The notes under the pieces were generated by a model that saw only the letters and a program-made list of their open reading frames with translations, ran no database searches and was not told the DNA's origin. This document shows positions 62,191-64,000 of a stretch of DNA of 64,000 nucleotides, piece after piece (within the stretch, counting starts at the first letter, position 1; the number at the start of each line of letters is the position of its first letter). Source of the DNA: Solitalea agri (GTDB lineage: Bacteria; Bacteroidota; Bacteroidia; Sphingobacteriales; Sphingobacteriaceae); NCBI RefSeq assembly GCF_023914155.1, contig NZ_JAMWYS010000028.1, positions 1 to 64,000 on the forward strand. The letters are read 5' to 3'. A program made the translations under genes and the position numbers.

Positions 62191-62590
62191 AAAATTTTAT
62201 CGCCAATTATTTGCATGTGCAGCTATCTATAATATTGCCTGGGGAGTTATAGTCATTCTATTCCCAGATCTATTGTTTGAACTGCTCGAGATTCCTCCTT
62301 TAAACTACCCTTTTTTAATGAGCGGCATCGGTATGTTCGTTGGAGTATATGGCTACGGTTATTGGGTGGTCTCTAGAGAACCGCTGAAATATCCACAACT
62401 CGTTTTTATTGGGTTATTAGGAAAAGTTCTTGGTCCGATTGGGTGGTTCTACCACGTTTATTTAGGAGATATTCCGTTACGCAGCATGTGGATCAATGTG
62501 TTCAATGACCTCTTTTGGATTCCTTTTTTTATAGCATATCTGATTTGGGTAAGAAAGAATAGTATTAGCTCTTCAAAAATCTCAAACTAA
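62180..62590 (+). CDS. Small four-TM membrane protein
   Basis: 136 aa from ATG 62180, overlapping the SRPBCC stop codon (4-nt-type coupling). Hydrophobic helices lie at about 10-30, 44-62, 72-92 and 105-127. Motif YGYWVVSREPLKYPQLVFIG-type pattern is seen in unannotated membrane proteins accompanying SRPBCC/SDR genes. Last gene of the GbsR-linked operon. It overlaps the 3' end of the convergent hydrolase gene by 26 bp. Confidence 0.75.
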   Translation: MNTEKFYRQLFACAAIYNIAWGVIVILFPDLLFELLEIPPLNYPFLMSGIGMFVGVYGYGYWVVSREPLKYPQLVFIGLLGKVLGPIGWFYHVYLGDIPLRSMWINVFNDLFWIPFFIAYLIWVRKNSISSSKISN

Positions 62591-63398
62591 TTTCTATTGC
62601 TTCTTTAGTATGTTCTGGTAATTGCTTGTCAGTCCAGGGATGCTTACCGCCAAAGGTATGATTGGCCCCCTCAATAATTTTGAGGTCACTCGCAGGCATT
62701 CTGTTTTGGAGCAACTCAACTTCTGAAAGACTGACTGCCTCATCGTTGCTGCCATGGATAAATTGAACCGGAACATTGACTTGCTGAGCGTTTGCCAATA
62801 AATCAAGTCGATGTCGGTTAGCGTAGAAATCAGTATAGAGTTGATAGTACTGAGGCAGCTGTTGTTTGGTGCGGGCATTTAAGATATATTCAACCCCTTC
62901 CTTACGCCAATGTTCTTCATTAAATGCAGTTACTCTTTTTTCAAAATCGCCAACAGAAGCCCAGGCCAATACCTTTTTAACGCGTGCATCTTCTGCAGCT
63001 TTAAGAAGGGAGATCCCTCCTCCCATACTGTGTCCCCAGAGATACAATTGGCCGCTGTCAATCTCATCTGCAAAAGTGTTTTCGTTAAGTATAAAATCGA
63101 TTATAGCTCCTAAATCATCTAACTGGATAGAATAATTGTTGTTTCCAAAAGCGTCTAAGTCCACAAAATCGGTTTGCTTATCAGGAGTAGTGCCGTTATG
63201 AGAGTAATTGAAGGCTACAACAAAAAATCCTTCGTTAGCAAATCGTTTAGCTAATTGAGGAAAATTTCCCCAATCTTTAAAACCCTTAAATCCGTGTGAA
63301 AAGATTAAAATGGGTTTTGGCTGCTGGCTGCTAACAAAATGGATATTAGTTGCCATTTGTTTACCCGATGAATGAATTAAGAGCGAAAGTTCTTTCAT
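62565..63398 (-). CDS. Alpha/beta-hydrolase
   Basis: 277 aa. Oxyanion HGFKGFKDWGNF, nucleophile Ser in LWGHSMGGGISLL (GHSMG), acid Asp in FIHGSNDEAVSLSE and His in IEGANHTFGGKHPW. No signal peptide, so cytoplasmic esterase or peptidase-like hydrolase of unknown substrate. It lies directly downstream of the DinB gene (1-bp gap) on the minus strand. Confidence 0.9.
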   Translation of the reverse strand: MKELSLLIHSSGKQMATNIHFVSSQQPKPILIFSHGFKGFKDWGNFPQLAKRFANEGFFVVAFNYSHNGTTPDKQTDFVDLDAFGNNNYSIQLDDLGAIIDFILNENTFADEIDSGQLYLWGHSMGGGISLLKAAEDARVKKVLAWASVGDFEKRVTAFNEEHWRKEGVEYILNARTKQQLPQYYQLYTDFYANRHRLDLLANAQQVNVPVQFIHGSNDEAVSLSEVELLQNRMPASDLKIIEGANHTFGGKHPWTDKQLPEHTKEAIEISLRFLKS

Positions 63399-63953
63399 TT
63401 ATTTTAAGGTTGAGATAAGCATTTTGCTATGATGATGCTCCACATGATAAATCGTAAAGTAGAGCATTTCTCGCAAAGTTAGTTTTCCCAATATCGGATG
63501 AGGTAGTAAGTATGAATCCAGTTGGTCCTCATCATAACTGTTGATCCCCTTTTCTAGTTTATCTAATGCTGATATTAAACTATTTATCAAACGTACTTTT
63601 TCGGCCAGAGGCACTGCTTTAGGAATGAATTTAGAAGGTGCCTTAGCTCCATTTGAAAGTTTTAACTGGTATCGATTAACCAATTCGGGATAGGGACGCG
63701 AAGTGCGATCAGGCTTTCCGAATAATAATCTAAGCAAAAACTTCGGAAGCAGAAAAGCCGGGGTAACCGCTGAAACAGATATTAAAATATGATCCAGCTG
63801 TTGCCCTGCAGTCCATTTTTCGTTTACTGAAAGCATGAAAGCATAATCATCTAAACCGTGTAAAGTCTCAATAAACTTTTGATGGTTTACCTGTAATGCT
63901 TCTATAATTTCATTCCGAGTAAGAATGGTAATAGTTGATGTTGAATTATTCAT
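63399..63953 (-). CDS. DinB-family protein
   Basis: 184 aa from ATG 63953; a TTG two codons upstream is ignored. The metal-site His residues are in WTAGQQLDHILISVSAV and FTIYHVEHHHSKMLISTLK. It is preceded by a partial gene that overlaps it by a few bases. Likely in the same operon as the hydrolase. Function unknown; third DinB-superfamily gene of the window. Confidence 0.85.
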   Translation of the reverse strand: MNNSTSTITILTRNEIIEALQVNHQKFIETLHGLDDYAFMLSVNEKWTAGQQLDHILISVSAVTPAFLLPKFLLRLLFGKPDRTSRPYPELVNRYQLKLSNGAKAPSKFIPKAVPLAEKVRLINSLISALDKLEKGINSYDEDQLDSYLLPHPILGKLTLREMLYFTIYHVEHHHSKMLISTLK

Positions 63954-64000
63954 TGACAAATTTTATAGCTCCCCATTTTTCAGGAATATGCATATTGACT
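63946..64000 (-). CDS. 3' tip of a gene, probably CBM9-like
   Basis: An open frame enters from the right edge and ends at TAA 63946-63948, overlapping the DinB start. The visible residues VNMHIPEKWGAIKFVNE match the end of family-9-like carbohydrate-binding domains (NMHxPExWG pattern). Only 17 codons are visible, so the call is tentative. Confidence 0.45.
   Translation of the reverse strand, partial: VNMHIPEKWGAIKFVNE

Overview
The window reads as chromosomal DNA of a low-GC Bacteroidota, most likely Sphingobacteriales near Solitalea/Pedobacter. The genus is inferred only from the protein repertoire: SusA-like amylase, LytTR two-component pair, CarboxypepD_reg and TonB-domain membrane proteins, DUF4199, DUF885 and a TROVE/RtcB locus. 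Sec signals are typical of the phylum (short, Phe-rich, often ending in FSQ or FGQ; lipoproteins ending LxSC). I found no rRNA, tRNA, CRISPR array, transposase or prophage.

Layout. 0.2-9.5 kb is mixed accessory DNA: a DUF481 protein, orphan lipoproteins, an LprI-like protein, a DinB protein, an O-methyltransferase, a wrecked TROVE-RtcB (Ro60/RNA ligase) locus with an intact divergent WYL regulator, an AAA/DUF4143 ATPase and an orphan protein. Two related intergenic elements lie here (about 2771-2891 and 8720-8825). 9.6-20 kb holds an MBL hydrolase, RlpA, a LytS/LytR-type pair, a GH13 amylase, RmuC, a YugP-like protease, ApaG, DusB, a CPBP protease and a DUF2007 protein. 20-28 kb is housekeeping: CdsA, glutamate dehydrogenase, Psd, a Cys-rich secreted peptide, MscS, and the rpsP-rimM-trmD-rplS block, here interrupted by a CarboxypepD_reg gene and by internal terminators. 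28.3-30.5 kb has a deoxyribonucleotidase, an 11-bp tandem repeat and an orphan RHS C-terminus (lipase-type toxin plus putative immunity protein).

30.4-50 kb is rich in peptidases: two M1, an S41 Tsp, an S9, a DUF885 and a C1 papain-like enzyme. It also holds an ECF sigma factor coupled to a TonB-domain membrane protein, a pentapeptide protein, Ffh and a hemerythrin-like protein. 50-58.6 kb carries Dps, DUF192, PPK2, a phosphoesterase, VOC, LOG, a GH20 hexosaminidase and a FrnE-like DsbA. 58.7-62.6 kb is a compact GbsR/MarR-controlled operon (DCC protein, DUF2071, atypical SDR, SRPBCC, membrane protein) with two matching inverted-repeat operators. The window closes with an alpha/beta hydrolase, a DinB protein and the 3' tip of a probable CBM9-like gene.

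Best leads for something unusual: the deletion-fused TROVE-RtcB remnant whose regulator survives; the orphan RHS lipase module starting in frame right after the stop codon of an M1 peptidase; the GbsR operon with its operator pair; and the two cassette-like intergenic elements. I see no clearly intact undescribed defence or mobile system.
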